Shown: piece by piece, positions 1 to 11,327 of the stretch
How the letters are laid out: each line of letters opens with the position of its first letter
Position numbering within the stretch: position 1 is the stretch's first letter
NCBI GenBank assembly: GCA_026874595.1
Contig: CM049315.1
Span: 5,332,664-5,396,663, forward strand
Source of the DNA: Sipunculus nudus
Lineage: Eukaryota > Annelida > Sipuncula > Golfingiida > Sipunculidae
Direction: 5' to 3'
Length of the DNA: 64,000 nucleotides
Translations under genes and position numbers: made by a program
Notes under the pieces: generated by a model
Database searches by the model: none
What the model saw: the letters and a program-made list of their open reading frames with translations, nothing else
What the model was told of the DNA's origin: nothing

Positions 1-2974
1 AAAATATGTATCAGGTGACTTTAAAGGATATGGGATATATACTACAACGCACAAACAAAGCTTCCAAGTAATAATCACATTTAGCTGACTTATACAGTCA
101 CGTCTAAAATATGTATCAGGTGACTTTAAAGGATTTGGGATATATACTACAACGCACAAACAAAGCTTCCAAGTAATAATCACGTGTAGCCGAATTAAAC
201 AGTCACGTCTAAAATATGTATCAGGTGACTTTAAAGGATATGGGATATATACTACAACGCACAAACAAAGCTTCCAAGTAATAATCACATTTAGCTGACT
301 TATACAGTCACGTCTAAAATATGTATCAGGTGACTTTAAAGGATATGGGATATACTACAAGGTACAAACAAAGCTTCCAAGTAATAATCACATGTAGCTG
401 AATTATACAGTCACGTCTTAAATATGTATCAGGTGACTTTAAAGGATATGGGATATATACTACAACGCACAAACAAAGCTTCCAAGTAATAATCACGTGT
501 AGCCGAATTAAACAGTCACGTCTAAAATATGTATCAGGTGACTTTAAAGGATATGGGATATATACTACAAGGCACAAACAAACTTCCAAGTAATAATCAC
601 GTGTAGCTGACTTATACAGTCACGTCTAAAATATGTATCAGGTGACTTTAAAGGATTTGGGATATATACTACAACGCACAAACAAAGCTTCCAAGTAATA
701 ATCACATTTAGCTGACTTATACAGTCACGTCTAAAATATGTATCAGGTGACTTTAAAGGATTTGGGATATATACTACAACGCACAAACAAAGCTTCCAAG
801 TAATAATCACATTTAGCTGACTTATACAGTCACGTCTAAAATATGTATCAGGTGACTTTAAAGGATATGGGATATATACTACAACGCACAAACAAAGCTT
901 CCAAGTAATAATCACGTGTAGCCGAATTAAACAGTCACGTCTAAAATATGTATCAGGTGACTTTAAAGGATATGGGATATATACTACAAGGCACAAACAA
1001 ACTTCCAAGTAATAATCACGTGTAGCTGACTTATACAGTCACGTCTAAAATATGTATCAGGTGACTTTAAAGGATTTGGGATATATACTACAACGCACAA
1101 ACAAAGCTTCCAAGTAATAATCACATTTAGCTGACTTATACAGTCACGTCTAAAATATGTATCAGGTGACTTTAAAGGATTTGGGATATATACTACAACG
1201 CACAAACAAAGCTTCAAAGTAATAATCACGTGTATCTGAATTATACAGTCACGTCTAAAATATGTATCAGGTGACTTTAAAGGATATGGGATATATACTA
1301 CAACGCACAAACAAAGCTTCCAAGTAATAATCACATTTAGCTGACTTATACAGTCACGTCTAAAATATGTATCAGGTGACTTTAAAGGATTTGGGATATA
1401 TACTACAACGCACAAACAAAGCTTCCAAGTAATAATCACGTGTAGCCGAATTAAACAGTCACGTCTAAAATATGTATCAGGTGACTTTAAAGGATATGGG
1501 ATATATACTACAACGCACAAACAAAGCTTCCAAGTAATAATCACATTTAGCTGACTTAAACAGTCACGTCTAAAATATGTATCAGGTGACTTTAAAGGAT
1601 ATGGGATATATACTACAACGCACAAACAAAGCTTCCAAGTAATAATAACATTTAGCTGACTTATACAGTCACGTCTAAAATATGTATCAGGTGACTTTAA
1701 AGGATTTGGGATATATACTACAAGGCACAAACAAAGCTTCCAAGTAATAATCACATGTAGCTGAATTATACAGTCACGTCCTAAATATGTATCAGGTGAC
1801 TTTAAAGGATTTGGGATATATACTACAAGGCACAAACAAAGTTTCCAAGTAATAATCACATGCAGCCAAATTATACAGTCACGTCTAAAATATATATCAG
1901 GTGACTTTAAAGGATTTGGGATATATACTACAACACAAGAACAAAGCTTCCAAGTAATAATCACATGCAGCCAAATTATACAGTCACGTCTAAAATATGT
2001 ATCAGGTGACTTTAAAGGATTTGGGATATATACTACAAGGCACAAACAAAGCTTCCAAGTAATAATCACGTGTAGCTGAATTATACAGTCACGTCTAAAA
2101 TATGTATCAGGTGACTTTAAAGGATTTGGGATATATACTACACGCACAAACAAAGCTTCCAAGTAATAATCACGTGTAGCTGAATTATACAGTCACGTCT
2201 AAAATATGTATCAGGTGACTTTAAAGGATTTGGGATATATACTACAACGTACAAACAAAGCTTCCAAGTAATAATCACATGCAGCCAAATTATACAGTCA
2301 CGTCTAAAATATATATCAGGTGACTTTAAAGGATTTGGGATATATACTACAACACAAGAACAAAGCTTCCAAGTAATAATCACATGCAGCCAAATTATAC
2401 AGTCACGTCTAAAATATGTATCAGGTGACTTTAAAGGATTTGGGATATATACTACACGCACAAACAAAGCTTCCAAGTAATAATCACGTGTAGCTGAATT
2501 ATACAGTCACGTCTAAAATATGTATCAGGTGACTTTAAAGGATTTGGGATATATACTACACGCACAAACAAAGCTTCAAAGTAATAATCACGTGTATCTG
2601 AATTATACAGTCACGTCTAAAATATGTATCAGGTGACTTTAAAGGATTTGGGATATATACTACAACGTACAAACAAAGCTTCCAAGTAATAATCACATGT
2701 AGCTGAATTATACAGTCACGTCTAAAATATGTATCAGGTGACTTTAAAGGATTTGGGATATATACTACAAGGCACAAACAAAGCTTCCAAGTAATAATCA
2801 CATGTAGCTGAATTATACAGTCACGTCCTAAATATGTATCAGGTGACTTTAAAGGATTTGGGATATATACTACAAGGCACAAACAAAGCTTCCAAGTAAT
2901 AATCACATGCAGCCAAATTATACAGTCACGTCTAAAATATGTATCAGGTGACTTTAAAGGATTTGGGATATATA

Positions 2975-4141
2975 CTACACGCACAAACAAAGCTTCAAAG
3001 TAATAATCACGTGTATCTGAATTATACAGTCACGTCTAAAATATGTATCAGGTGACTTTAAAGGATTTGGGATATATACTACAACGAACAAACAAAGCTT
3101 CCAAGTAATAATCACGTGTAGCTGACTTATACAGTCACGTCTTAAATATATATCAGTTGACTTTAAAGGATTTGGGATATATACTACACGCACAAACAAA
3201 GCTTCAAAGTAATAATCACGTGTATCTGAATTATACAGTCACGTCTTAAATATATATCAGGTGACTTTAAAGGATTTGGGATATATACTACAAGGCACAA
3301 ACAAAGCTTCCAAGTAATAACCACGTGTAGCTGAATTATACAGTCACTTCTTAAATATATATCAGGTGACTTTAAAGGATTTGGGATATATACTACAAGG
3401 CACAAACAAAGCTTCCAAGTAATAATCACGTGTAGCTGACTTATACAGTCACGTCTTAAATATATATCAGGTGACTTTAAAGGATTTGGGATATATACTA
3501 CACGCACAAACAAAGCTTCAAAGTAATAATCACGTGTATCTGAATTATACAGTCACGTCTAAAATATGTATCAGGTGACTTTAAAGGATTTGGGATATAT
3601 ACTACAACGCACAAACAAAGCTTCCAAGTAATAATCACGTGTAGCTGACTCATACAGTCACGTCTTAAATATATATCAGGTGACTTTAAAGGATTTGGGA
3701 TATATACTACAAGGCACAAACAAAGCTTCCAAGTAATAATCACATGCAGCCAAATTATACAGTCACGTCTAAAATATATATCAGGTGACTTTAAAGGATT
3801 TGGGATATATACTACACGCACAAACAAAGCTTCAAAGTAATAATCACGTGTATCTGAATTATACAGTCACGTCTAAAATATGTATCAGGTGACTTTAAAG
3901 GATATGGGATATATACTACAACGCACAAACAAATCATCCAAGTAATAATCACGTGTAGCTGACTTATACAGTCACGTCTTAAATATATATCAGGTGACTT
4001 TAAAGGATTTGGGATATATACTACAAGGCACAAACAAAGCTTCCAAGTAATAATCACATGCAGCCAAATTATACAGTCACGTCTAAAATATATATCAGGT
4101 GACTTTAAAGGATATGGGATATATACTACACGCACAAACAA
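2975..4141. repeat. Trimeric higher-order repeat (314 bp) within the 105-bp satellite
   Basis: A 1-bp-short unit variant (ACTACACGCAC instead of ACTACAACGCAC), followed by CTTCAAAG in place of CTTCCAAG, recurs near 3185, 3499, 3813 and 4127. The spacing is 314 bp each time, which is three 105-bp units minus one base. This marks a three-unit higher-order repeat copied in tandem about three to four times. The same short unit occurs less regularly at about 2140, 2453, 2557 and 2976. Confidence 0.8.
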
Positions 4142-7100
4142 AGCTTCAAAGTAATAATCACGTGTATCTGAATTATACAGTCACGTCTAAAATATGTATC
4201 AGGTGACTTTAAAGGATATGGGATATATACTACAACGCACAAACAAAGCTTCAAAGTAATAATCACGTGTAGCTGAATTATACAGTCACGTCTAAAATAT
4301 GTATCAGGTGACTTTAAAGGATTTGGGATATATACTACAAGGCACAAACAAAGCTTCCAAGTAATAACCACGTGTAGCTGAATTATACAGTCACGTCGAA
4401 AATATGTATCAGGTGACTTTAAAGGATTTGGGATATATACTACAACGCACAAACAAAGCTTCCAAGTAATAATCACGTGTAGCTGAATTAAACAGTCACG
4501 TCTAAAATATGTATCAGGTGACTTTAAAGGATTTGGGATATATACTACAAGGCACAAACCAAGCTTCCAAGTAATAATCACGTGTAGCTGAATTATACAG
4601 TCACGTCTAAAATATGTATCAGGTGACTTTAAAGGATTTGGGATATATACTACAAGGCACAAACAAAGCTTCCAAGTAATAATCACGTGTAGCTGAATTA
4701 TACAGTCACGTCTAAAATATGTATCAGGTGACTTTAAAGGATTTGGGATATATACTACAACGTACAAACAAAGCTTCCAAGTAATAATCACATGTAGCTG
4801 AATTATACAGTCACGTCTAAAATATGTATCAGGTGACTTTAAAGGATTTGGGATATATACTACAAGGCACAAACAAAGCTTCCAAGTAATAATCACATGT
4901 AGCTGAATTATACAGTCACGTCTAAAATATGTATCAGGTGACTTTAAAGGATTTGGGATATATACTACAAGGCACAAACAAAGCTTCCAAGTAATAATCA
5001 CGTGTAGCTGAATTATACAGTCACGTCTAAAATATATATCAGGTGACTTTAAAGGATTTGGGATATATACTACAACACAAGAACAAAGCTTCCAAGTAAT
5101 AATCACGTGTAGCTGAATTATACAGTCACGTCCTAAATATGTATCAGGTGACTTTAAAGGATATGGGATATATACTACAACGCACAAACAAAGCTTCCAA
5201 GTAATAATCACATGTAGCTGAATTATACAGTCACGTCTTAAATATATATCAGGTGACTTTAAAGGATTTGGGATATATACTACAAGGCACAAACAAAGCT
5301 TCCAAGTAATAATCACGTGTAGCTGAATTATACAGTCACGTCTAAAATATGTATCAGGTGACTTTAAAGGATATGGAATATATACTACAACACAAGAACA
5401 AAGCTTCCAAGTAATAATCACGTGTAGCTGAATTATACAGTCACGTTTGAAATATGTATCAGGTGACTTTAAAGGATTTGGGATATATACTACAACACAA
5501 GAACAAAGCTTCCAAGTAATAATCACGTGTAGCTGAATTATACAGTCACGTCTAAAATATGTATCAGGTGACTTTAAAGGATATGGGATATATACTACAA
5601 CGCACAAACAAAGCTTCCAAGTAATAATCACGTGTAGCTGAATTATACAGTCACGTCTAAAATATGTATCAGGTGACTTTAAAGGATATGGAATATATAC
5701 TACAACACAAGAACAAAGCTTCCAAGTAATAATCACGTGTAGCTGAATTATACAGTCACGTCTGAAATATGTATCAGGTGACTTTAAAGGATTTGGGATA
5801 TATACTACAAGGCACAAACAAATATTCAAAGTAATAATCACGTGTAGCTGAATTATACAGTCACGTCTAAAATATGTATCAGGTGACTTTAAAGGATTTG
5901 GGATATATACTACAAGGCACAAACAAAGCTTCCAAGTAATAATCACATGTAGCTGAATTATACAGTCACGTCCTAAATATGTATCAGGTGACTTTAAAGG
6001 ATATGGGATATATACTACAAGGCACAAACAAAGCTTCCAGTTAATAACCACGTGTAGCTGAATTATACCGTCACGTCTAAAATATGTATCAGGTGACTTT
6101 AAAGGATATGGGATATATACTACAAGGCACAAACAAAGCTTCCAGTTAATAACCACGTGTAGCTGAATTATACAGTCACGTCTAAAATATGTATCAGGTG
6201 ACTTTAAAGGATATGGGATATATACTACAAGGCACAAACAAAGCTTCCAAGTAATAATCACGTGTAGCTGAATTATACAGTCACGTCTAAAATATGTATC
6301 AGGTGACTTTAAAGGATATGGGATATATACTACAACGCACAAACAAAGCTTCCAAGTAATAATCACGTGTAGCTGAATTATACAGTCACGTCTAAAATAT
6401 GTATCAGGTGACTTTAAAGGATATGGAATATATACTACAACACAAGAACAAAGCTTCCAAGTAATAATCACGTGTAGCTGAATTATACAGTCACGTCTGA
6501 AATATGTATCAGGTGACTTTAAAGGATTTGGGATATATACTACAAGGCACAAACAAAGCTTCCAAGTAATAATCACGTGTAGCTGAATTATACAGTCACG
6601 TCTAAAATATGTATCAGGTGACTTTAAAGGATATGGGATATATACTACAAGGCACAAACAAAGCTTCCAAGTAATAATCACGTGTAGCTGAATTATACAG
6701 TCACGTCTGAAATATGTATCAGGTGACTTTAAAGGATTTGGGATATATACTACAAGGCACAAACAAAGCTTCCAAGTAATAATCACGTGTAGCTGAATTA
6801 TACAGTCACGTCTAAAATATGTATCAGGTGACTTTAAAGGATATGGGATATATACTACAAGGCACAAACAAAGCTTCCAAGTAATAATCACGTGTAGCTG
6901 AATTATACAGTCACGTCTGAAATATGTATCAGGTGACTTTAAAGGATTTGGGATATATACTACAAGGCACAAACAAAGCTTCCAAGTAATAATCACGTGT
7001 AGCTGAATTATACAGTCACGTCTGAAATATGTATCAGGTGACTTTAAAGGATTTGGGATATATACTACAAGGCACAAACAAAGCTTCCAAGTAATAATCA

Positions 7101-8046
7101 CGTGTAGCTGAATTATACAGTCACGTCTGAAATATGTATCAGGTGACTTTAAAGGATTTGGGATATATACTACAAGGCACAAACAAAGCTTCCAAGTAAT
7201 AATCACGTGTAGCTGAATTATACAGTCACGTCTAAAATATGTATCAGGTGACTTTAAAGGATATGGGATATATACTACAAGGCACAAACAAAGCTTCCAA
7301 GTAATAATCACGTGTAGCTGAATTATACAGTCACGTCTAAAATATGTATCAGGTGACTTTAAAGGATATGGGATATATACTACAACGCACAAACAAAGCT
7401 TCCAAGTAATAATCACGTGTAGCTGAATTATACAGTCACGTCTAAAATATGTATCAGGTGACTTTAAAGGATATGGAATATATACTACAACACAAGAACA
7501 AAGCTTCCAAGTAATAATCACGTGTAGCTGAATTATACAGTCACGTCTAAAATATGTATCAGGTGACTTTAAAGGATATGGAATATATACTACAACACAA
7601 GAACAAAGCTTCCAAGTAATAATCACGTGTAGCTGAATTATACAGTCACGTCTGAAATATGTATCAGGTGACTTTAAAGGATTTGGGATATATACTACAA
7701 GGCACAAACAAAGCTTCCAAGTAATAATCACATGTAGCTGAATTATACAGTCACGTCCTAAATATGTATCAGGTGACTTTAAAGGATATGGGATATATAC
7801 TACAAGGCACAAACAAAGCTTCCAGTTAATAACCACGTGTAGCTGAATTATACCGTCACGTCTAAAATATGTATCAGGTGACTTTAAAGGATATGGGATA
7901 TATACTACAAGGCACAAACAAAGCTTCCAGTTAATAACCACGTGTAGCTGAATTATACCGTCACGTCTAAAATATGTATCAGGTGACTTTAAAGGATATG
8001 GGATATTTACTACAACACAAGAACAAAGCTTCCAAGTAATAATCAC
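4142..8046. repeat. Indel-free segment of the 105-bp satellite with larger repeated blocks
   Basis: About 37 consecutive units keep an exact 105-bp register, unlike the left part of the array where 103-104-bp units are common. Because 105 is a multiple of three, one minus-strand frame stays open for 1,306 codons (4126-8046); it is judged non-coding. Rare variants show block copying. A pair of units with CTTCCAGTTAATAACCACG and a nearby TACCGTCACG recurs at about 6035 and 7820, a displacement of 1,785 bp (17 units). The series around 6301 recurs around 7351, a displacement of 1,050 bp (10 units). Confidence 0.75.
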
Positions 8047-8103
8047 ATGTAGCTGAATTATACAGTCACGTCTAAAATATGTTTCAGATCACTTTAAAGG
8101 ACA

Positions 8104-8609
8104 GTCAAAAAGATAAAACTAAGCATATCAGAATATACTGTGTATATATCGCTTTTACAAAAGGGGGTCGTTCGATTTGTAAAAGGACAATATTATACAA
8201 AGTTTGTTCTTTGATATAAAACAAAAACTAAGACATTAAAAGAAAAGTTTTTACCATTCTTTGGTAATGATTTAAAAACCTTGTTTCTTTAGGCAATGCG
8301 TTCTTATCAGAAGGGTTTCGGTATAAAAAGCTATTTTTGTATAAATTAAGTAATCGTTTTTGCACTGAAAGACCTCTTGTTGCAGATCTGGTAACATTAT
8401 AGAGCGTATCGGTGGTAAAAATAAATATTTTGATATTAAAGGCACATTTAATGAATATTTGATGCATCAAAACGTTTATAAAATATTCACATCTTTTAGA
8501 AACTGTAAGCGATTGTGTTTTTTTTTTCAATAGGATTGCATCCGGCATCCCCTATAAATAAAGACTTCTAAATCCACACGAGAAATCGTAACCCACTGGT
8601 TAAGTCGAA
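8104..8609. other. AT-rich unique spacer between two tandem arrays
   Basis: Non-repetitive AT-rich sequence joining the degenerate end of the 105-bp array to the 47-51-bp minisatellite. It holds one modest minus-strand open frame (8228-8548, listed separately) and homopolymer runs such as the T-run at 8518-8527. I see no RNA gene, no transposon termini and no convincing promoter. Confidence 0.7.
8228..8548 (-). CDS. Doubtful 106-codon open frame, unassigned
   Basis: A minus-strand frame of 106 codons (start MPDAILLKKKTQ) lies wholly in the unique spacer. It is Lys/Asn/Phe/Ile-rich, as expected from AT-rich DNA. I recognise no domain, signal peptide or catalytic motif. The middle-to-C-terminal part (around RSATRGLSVQKRLL) has a mixed composition that could be a decayed coding fragment, but an open frame of this length can occur by chance in such sequence. 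It has no neighbour suggesting function. I lean towards non-coding. Confidence 0.12.
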   Translation of the reverse strand: MPDAILLKKKTQSLTVSKRCEYFINVLMHQIFIKCAFNIKIFIFTTDTLYNVTRSATRGLSVQKRLLNLYKNSFLYRNPSDKNALPKETRFLNHYQRMVKTFLLMS

Positions 8610-9334
8610 TTATTAGTAGTCTTAACATACTGCCATGATTACCACTGCTTTAGTTGAGTTGGAAGAAGTCTAAACATACTGACATATTTACCACTGTTTA
8701 AATTGAGTTGTAAGTAGTCTACACATCTGACATATTTTACCACTGTTTAAATTGAGTTGTAAGTAGTCTACACATACTGTCATATTTACCACTGTTTAAA
8801 TTGAGTTGTAAGTAGTTTATTTACATACTGTCATATTTACCACTGTTTAAATTGAGTTGTAAGTAGTTTACACTGGTGCCATATTTACCACTGTTTAAAC
8901 TGAGTTGTAAGTAGTTTACACATACTGTCATATTTACCACTGTTTAAATTGAGTTGTAAGTAGTTTATTTACTGTCATATTTACCACTGTTTAAATTGAG
9001 TTGTAAGTAGTTTACACTGGTGCCATATTTACCACTGTTTAAACTGAGTTGTAAGTAGTTTACACATACTGTCATATTTACCACTGTTTAAATTGAGTTT
9101 TAAGTAGTTTACACTGGTGCCATATTTACCACTGTTTAAACTGAGTTGTAAGTAGTTTACACATACTGTCATATTTACCACTGTTTAAATTGAGTTTTAA
9201 GTAGTTTATTTACATACTGTCATATTTACCACTGTTTAAATTGAGTTGTAAGTAGTTTACACTGGTGCCATATTTACCACTGTTTAAACTGAGTTGTAAG
9301 TAGTTTACACATACTGTCATATTTACCACTGTCG
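8610..9334. repeat. 47-51-bp minisatellite, about 15 units
   Basis: The core CATATTTACCACTGTTTAAA recurs at 8683 (first near-consensus copy), 8731, 8781, 8832, 8880, 8929, 8976, 9024, 9073, 9121, 9170, 9221, 9269 and 9318 (the last truncated). A diverged first unit starts near 8633 (CATGATTACCACTGC). Spacing is 47-51 bp. Each unit continues with TTGAGTTGTAAGTAGT. It ends where the core breaks into ACTGTCGTCGAATTTAACC. It is unrelated to the 105-bp and 31-bp families. Confidence 0.95.
8880..9334. repeat. Five-unit higher-order pattern inside the 47-51-bp minisatellite
   Basis: Two unit types alternate. Type B carries CACTGGTGCCAT together with AAACTGAG; type A carries CATACTGTCAT together with AAATTGAG. 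The order B-A-A'-B-A occurs at 8880, 8929, 8976, 9024, 9073 and again at 9121, 9170, 9221, 9269, 9318, a displacement of 241 bp. The linked differences at both ends of a unit show that whole five-unit blocks were copied. The two A' units differ by a 4-bp indel (TTTATTTACTG versus TTTATTTACATACTG). Confidence 0.75.
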
Positions 9335-9746
9335 TCGAATTTAACCATAACGTCTGCACTGTGTCTACCCACATTTCGCAATAAAAAAAATAATTGGTTA
9401 ACAAATGTTGCCTCTAATATCTGAATTTGACGAATATCCCTGGGAAAAAAGAATCAAACTGCATCACAGTTAAATAAAAACTATATTATCTCCAATATTT
9501 AAGAGACTGGTGATTATTTGTCACCCAAACCCTCCAAAAAATTCCATAAAATTCCGTTCATTTATAACTTGTTTGGGTAAAATTGCTAACAGACAAAACA
9601 AACAACCAACCAAAGCAAATGCATATTATCTTTCTGGCTGAAGTTCAATTAAACAAAGCATGTGAAATTAGAGTTAAAACAGAACATATTGCTATTAGGA
9701 CTTTTGCTCAAAATAGAGCGCAAAGGAGGAAGATAAAGACAGGTTA
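9335..9746. other. Unique sequence, possible 3' UTR of the minus-strand exon
   Basis: AT-rich, non-repetitive DNA immediately downstream (in minus-strand sense) of the stop codon at 9747-9749. If the exon at 9747-10022 is real, this would be its 3' untranslated region and flank. I did not find a canonical AATAAA or ATTAAA on the minus strand here. Plus-strand frames in this stretch look like chance openings. Confidence 0.5.
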
Positions 9747-10022
9747 TCACCACAAGACATTTGCGGCCAGTGCGTTGTTGGTGTTATCCCAGGACTGAAC
9801 AATGACCCTGTCACTCTTGTCCATGTAGATCATGGAGCAGTCGACACAGCCGCTGGCTCCGCCGTCTATTAGGGTCAGTCCGGTGGAAAATGCGTCTCCT
9901 GGGTCTGGATAATAACGATATACTTCAGCCATAGCAGTTGGTGATGACGTATCCCTGACGGGTGCCCCATACCAGTCTGCCACGGCGTCGGAGAGCCGCA
10001 CGCCAGATTTCTGATGAATGCG
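9747..10022 (-). CDS. Probable terminal coding exon of an unrecognised protein (5' part missing)
   Basis: A minus-strand open stretch of 91 codons ends in TGA at 9749-9747. The first codon after a plausible splice acceptor is CGC at 10022-10020, and the frame reads RIHQKSGVRLSDAVADWYG, then through MAEVYRYYPDPGDAF, LTLIDGGASGCVDC and SMIYMDKSDRVIVQSW to the C-terminus ALAANVLW. There is no in-frame ATG start; an upstream in-frame TGA lies three codons beyond the acceptor, so an intron must precede it. Composition is clearly more GC-rich than the flanks and residue use is protein-like (Gly, Asp, Trp, Tyr, a CVDC motif). I do not recognise the family. The hydrophilic, Trp/Tyr-rich C-terminus with a CxxC motif could belong to an extracellular or carbohydrate-binding protein, but that is inference only. 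It could also be a pseudogene fragment, as no further exons are visible. Confidence 0.5.
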   Translation of the reverse strand, partial: RIHQKSGVRLSDAVADWYGAPVRDTSSPTAMAEVYRYYPDPGDAFSTGLTLIDGGASGCVDCSMIYMDKSDRVIVQSWDNTNNALAANVLW

Positions 10023-10060
10023 CTGTTGACATCAGATCACGAAGATTGAAAGACATATTC
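10023..10060 (-). other. Putative 3' splice site (acceptor) for the minus-strand exon
   Basis: On the minus strand the exon is preceded by a moderately pyrimidine-rich tract (TGTCTTTCAATCTTCGTG), a branch-like CTGAT, and GTCAACAG directly before CGC at 10022. A second AG lies 12 bases further in (CATCAG, exon start 10010), also in phase 0. The first is preferred because it retains the extra codons, but either is possible. No experimental support. Confidence 0.35.
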
Positions 10061-10954
10061 AGACAAGGGATTAAAGGTTCAAAAAGAAAAACAAAGTGGA
10101 CCATCCAAGCATGTTTGCGATGCTTTTACTTTAGATTTATCTGTCAGAGAATTGCTGAGTGTTTCATTCATCCACTGTGAGTTTATCTGTCAAATCGACA
10201 CAACGGGAGTAGCAATCCAAACGCTCTGAATACAAAACACGGGACATCCCCTGACCTTCCTAAAATCCCAGCACAGGCCGTATTTGTCATGCTTTCATGC
10301 CATCAATAATAAATCTTCATCAAAGTAAAACCTAAAGCGATTTTGAATCACTGATTTATGAGGACTGGAAAACTCGTGCGTAGGGGATTTGATAGGAACT
10401 TTTACTGCAGACATTGATGAATATCAATGCCTGAACAATCGCCCCCAGGAGACGGCCACTTTGATGTAACCGCGGGATATTTAAGCCCCAGGAGTATTCT
10501 AAAAAACATTCCTACCTTTACCTTTTTGCTCCCGAGACTATTTCTAGCCGTATGAAATTCGTAGTGTGAAAACACGTTTTTCCATACCTTTTAGTCAAAA
10601 ATTGATCGGCTTTTTTTAATTATTTTTAAGTCTAAATGTCTAAGTATTACATGTTTAGTCCATGCATTCCGGACTATTGTGTCAAAATATACCTGTATAT
10701 TAACTTATAATATAATAGCATTTTTCCATGTATTGGTAATCAAATATTGGTCAGTATTTGATAACAAAAACTTTGCAGGCATTTAATTAGACTATTTGTA
10801 TGTCTGACCAAAAAAAAAATAAAAAGAACCATTTTTAGGTTATGTGTCCAACAACGTTAACCAAATTCATACTTAATAAGAAGGGTCAAAGGTGGGGATA
10901 TAATTCGATCAGACAAACAAATTAATGACAACACAAGGGCATATAATTAATGTT
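10061..10954. other. Unique non-coding stretch, probable intron or intergenic DNA
   Basis: About 0.9 kb of AT-rich non-repetitive sequence with no open frame worth reporting. If the minus-strand exon is real this is its upstream intron. A GC-richer patch around 10440-10545 contains GATATTTAAGCCCC, a weak TATA-like element, but no start site or gene follows it on the plus strand. Long A/T runs occur around 10610-10630 and 10811-10825. Confidence 0.5.
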
Positions 10955-11165
10955 CGAGGTACACGGTAACGTAATGATTATTACGCTGGGCCCGTGACCG
11001 CAGGGTTGGGGGTTCGCGTTCCGATCTGACCACTTTCCACACTAAGACTCCTGGTGAAATTCTTTATCAAAATGGAACGATCTCTCCACCAAGAAGTGAA
11101 TGGGGACTGTTCATGGGGCTGCAGGCAAAAATTAGAACGAAAACCCAAGTGCCATTTATAGCTTC
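10955..11165 (+). mobile_element. Decayed tRNA-derived SINE-like element
   Basis: The 5' part resembles a tRNA-derived SINE head. A degenerate A-box-like GGTAACGTAATGATTA (10965-10980) is followed, after a conserved-looking GCTGGGCCCGTGACCGCAGG, by a B-box-like GGTTCGCGTTCC (11011-11022), at the usual 30-45 bp spacing. A tRNA-unrelated body follows (GGTGAAATTCTTTATC onward). The head cannot fold into a good tRNA: the anticodon stem has a mismatch and an extra loop base, so this is not a tRNA gene. The 3' end is not clearly defined; I see no target-site duplication or simple-repeat tail, and the end coordinate is approximate. Confidence 0.4.
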
Positions 11166-11327
11166 TTGAATTGTATGCTCCCAGGGGCGCTAAAGAAAGC
11201 TACAAGAATGAATAGGCACGAAATACCAGAAAGACAAAGTCTAAAACAGATGAGGCTGACATCGTCACTCATATCAGAAAGCCTACCTTTTAGCTTAAAT
11301 TCATATGATATAAGCGTCCTGTCGCCC
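11166..11327. other. Unique flank immediately left of the 31-bp array
   Basis: Non-repetitive sequence without a recognisable gene. It ends in GCGTCCTGTCGCC directly before the first repeat unit. A plus-strand open frame starting at 11166 runs from here into the repeat and is not credible as a gene because its second half is minisatellite. This is the only unique/repeat boundary of the 31-bp array visible in the window. Confidence 0.6.

Larger units (their letters stand above)
1..8103. repeat. 105-bp satellite array (about 77 units, enters from left edge)
   Basis: Head-to-tail units of 105 bp, all in one orientation. Each unit begins near AAAATATGTATCAGGTGACT, passes CTTTAAAG, GATATATACTAC and a HindIII site (AAGCTT, lost in a few units), and ends in ...CAGTCACGTCT. 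The G/A position in ATAATCACGTG / ATAATCACATG is variable, so many units carry a perfect CACGTG palindrome. Units differ by scattered substitutions (TTTGGG/TATGGG, AACGCAC/AAGGCAC/AACACAAG) and by single-base deletions that make 104-bp units. The array enters from the left edge and decays at 8073-8103 into a partial unit (GTTTCAGATCACTTTAAAGG) before unique sequence. No unit spacers and no transposase or RT are seen. It is a satellite/minisatellite; chromosomal role unknown. Confidence 0.97.

Noticed and set aside
326-4141. Series of minus-strand open frames of 74-392 codons in the 105-bp array
   Set aside because: Same 35-residue period in each, cut and re-entered at every 1- or 2-bp-short unit; a by-product of a 3n repeat length.
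9210-9404. 64-codon minus-strand frame overlapping the 47-51-bp minisatellite
   Set aside because: More than half of it is minisatellite sequence; no homology recognised.
9583-9798. 71-codon plus-strand frame
   Set aside because: Low-complexity, overlaps the end of the better-supported minus-strand exon, no recognisable domain.
9962-10180. 72-codon plus-strand frame
   Set aside because: Antisense shadow of the minus-strand exon and its intron; Arg/Lys-rich composition is a by-product of the opposite frame.
10440-10545. TATA-like GATATTTAAGCCCC as a promoter
   Set aside because: A single weak motif with no downstream gene on the plus strand; not enough to call a promoter.
10955-11030. Functional tRNA gene
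   Set aside because: The region has a B-box-like motif, but the anticodon stem is mismatched, the loop length is wrong and no 3' acceptor half pairs with the 5' end; a SINE head fits better.
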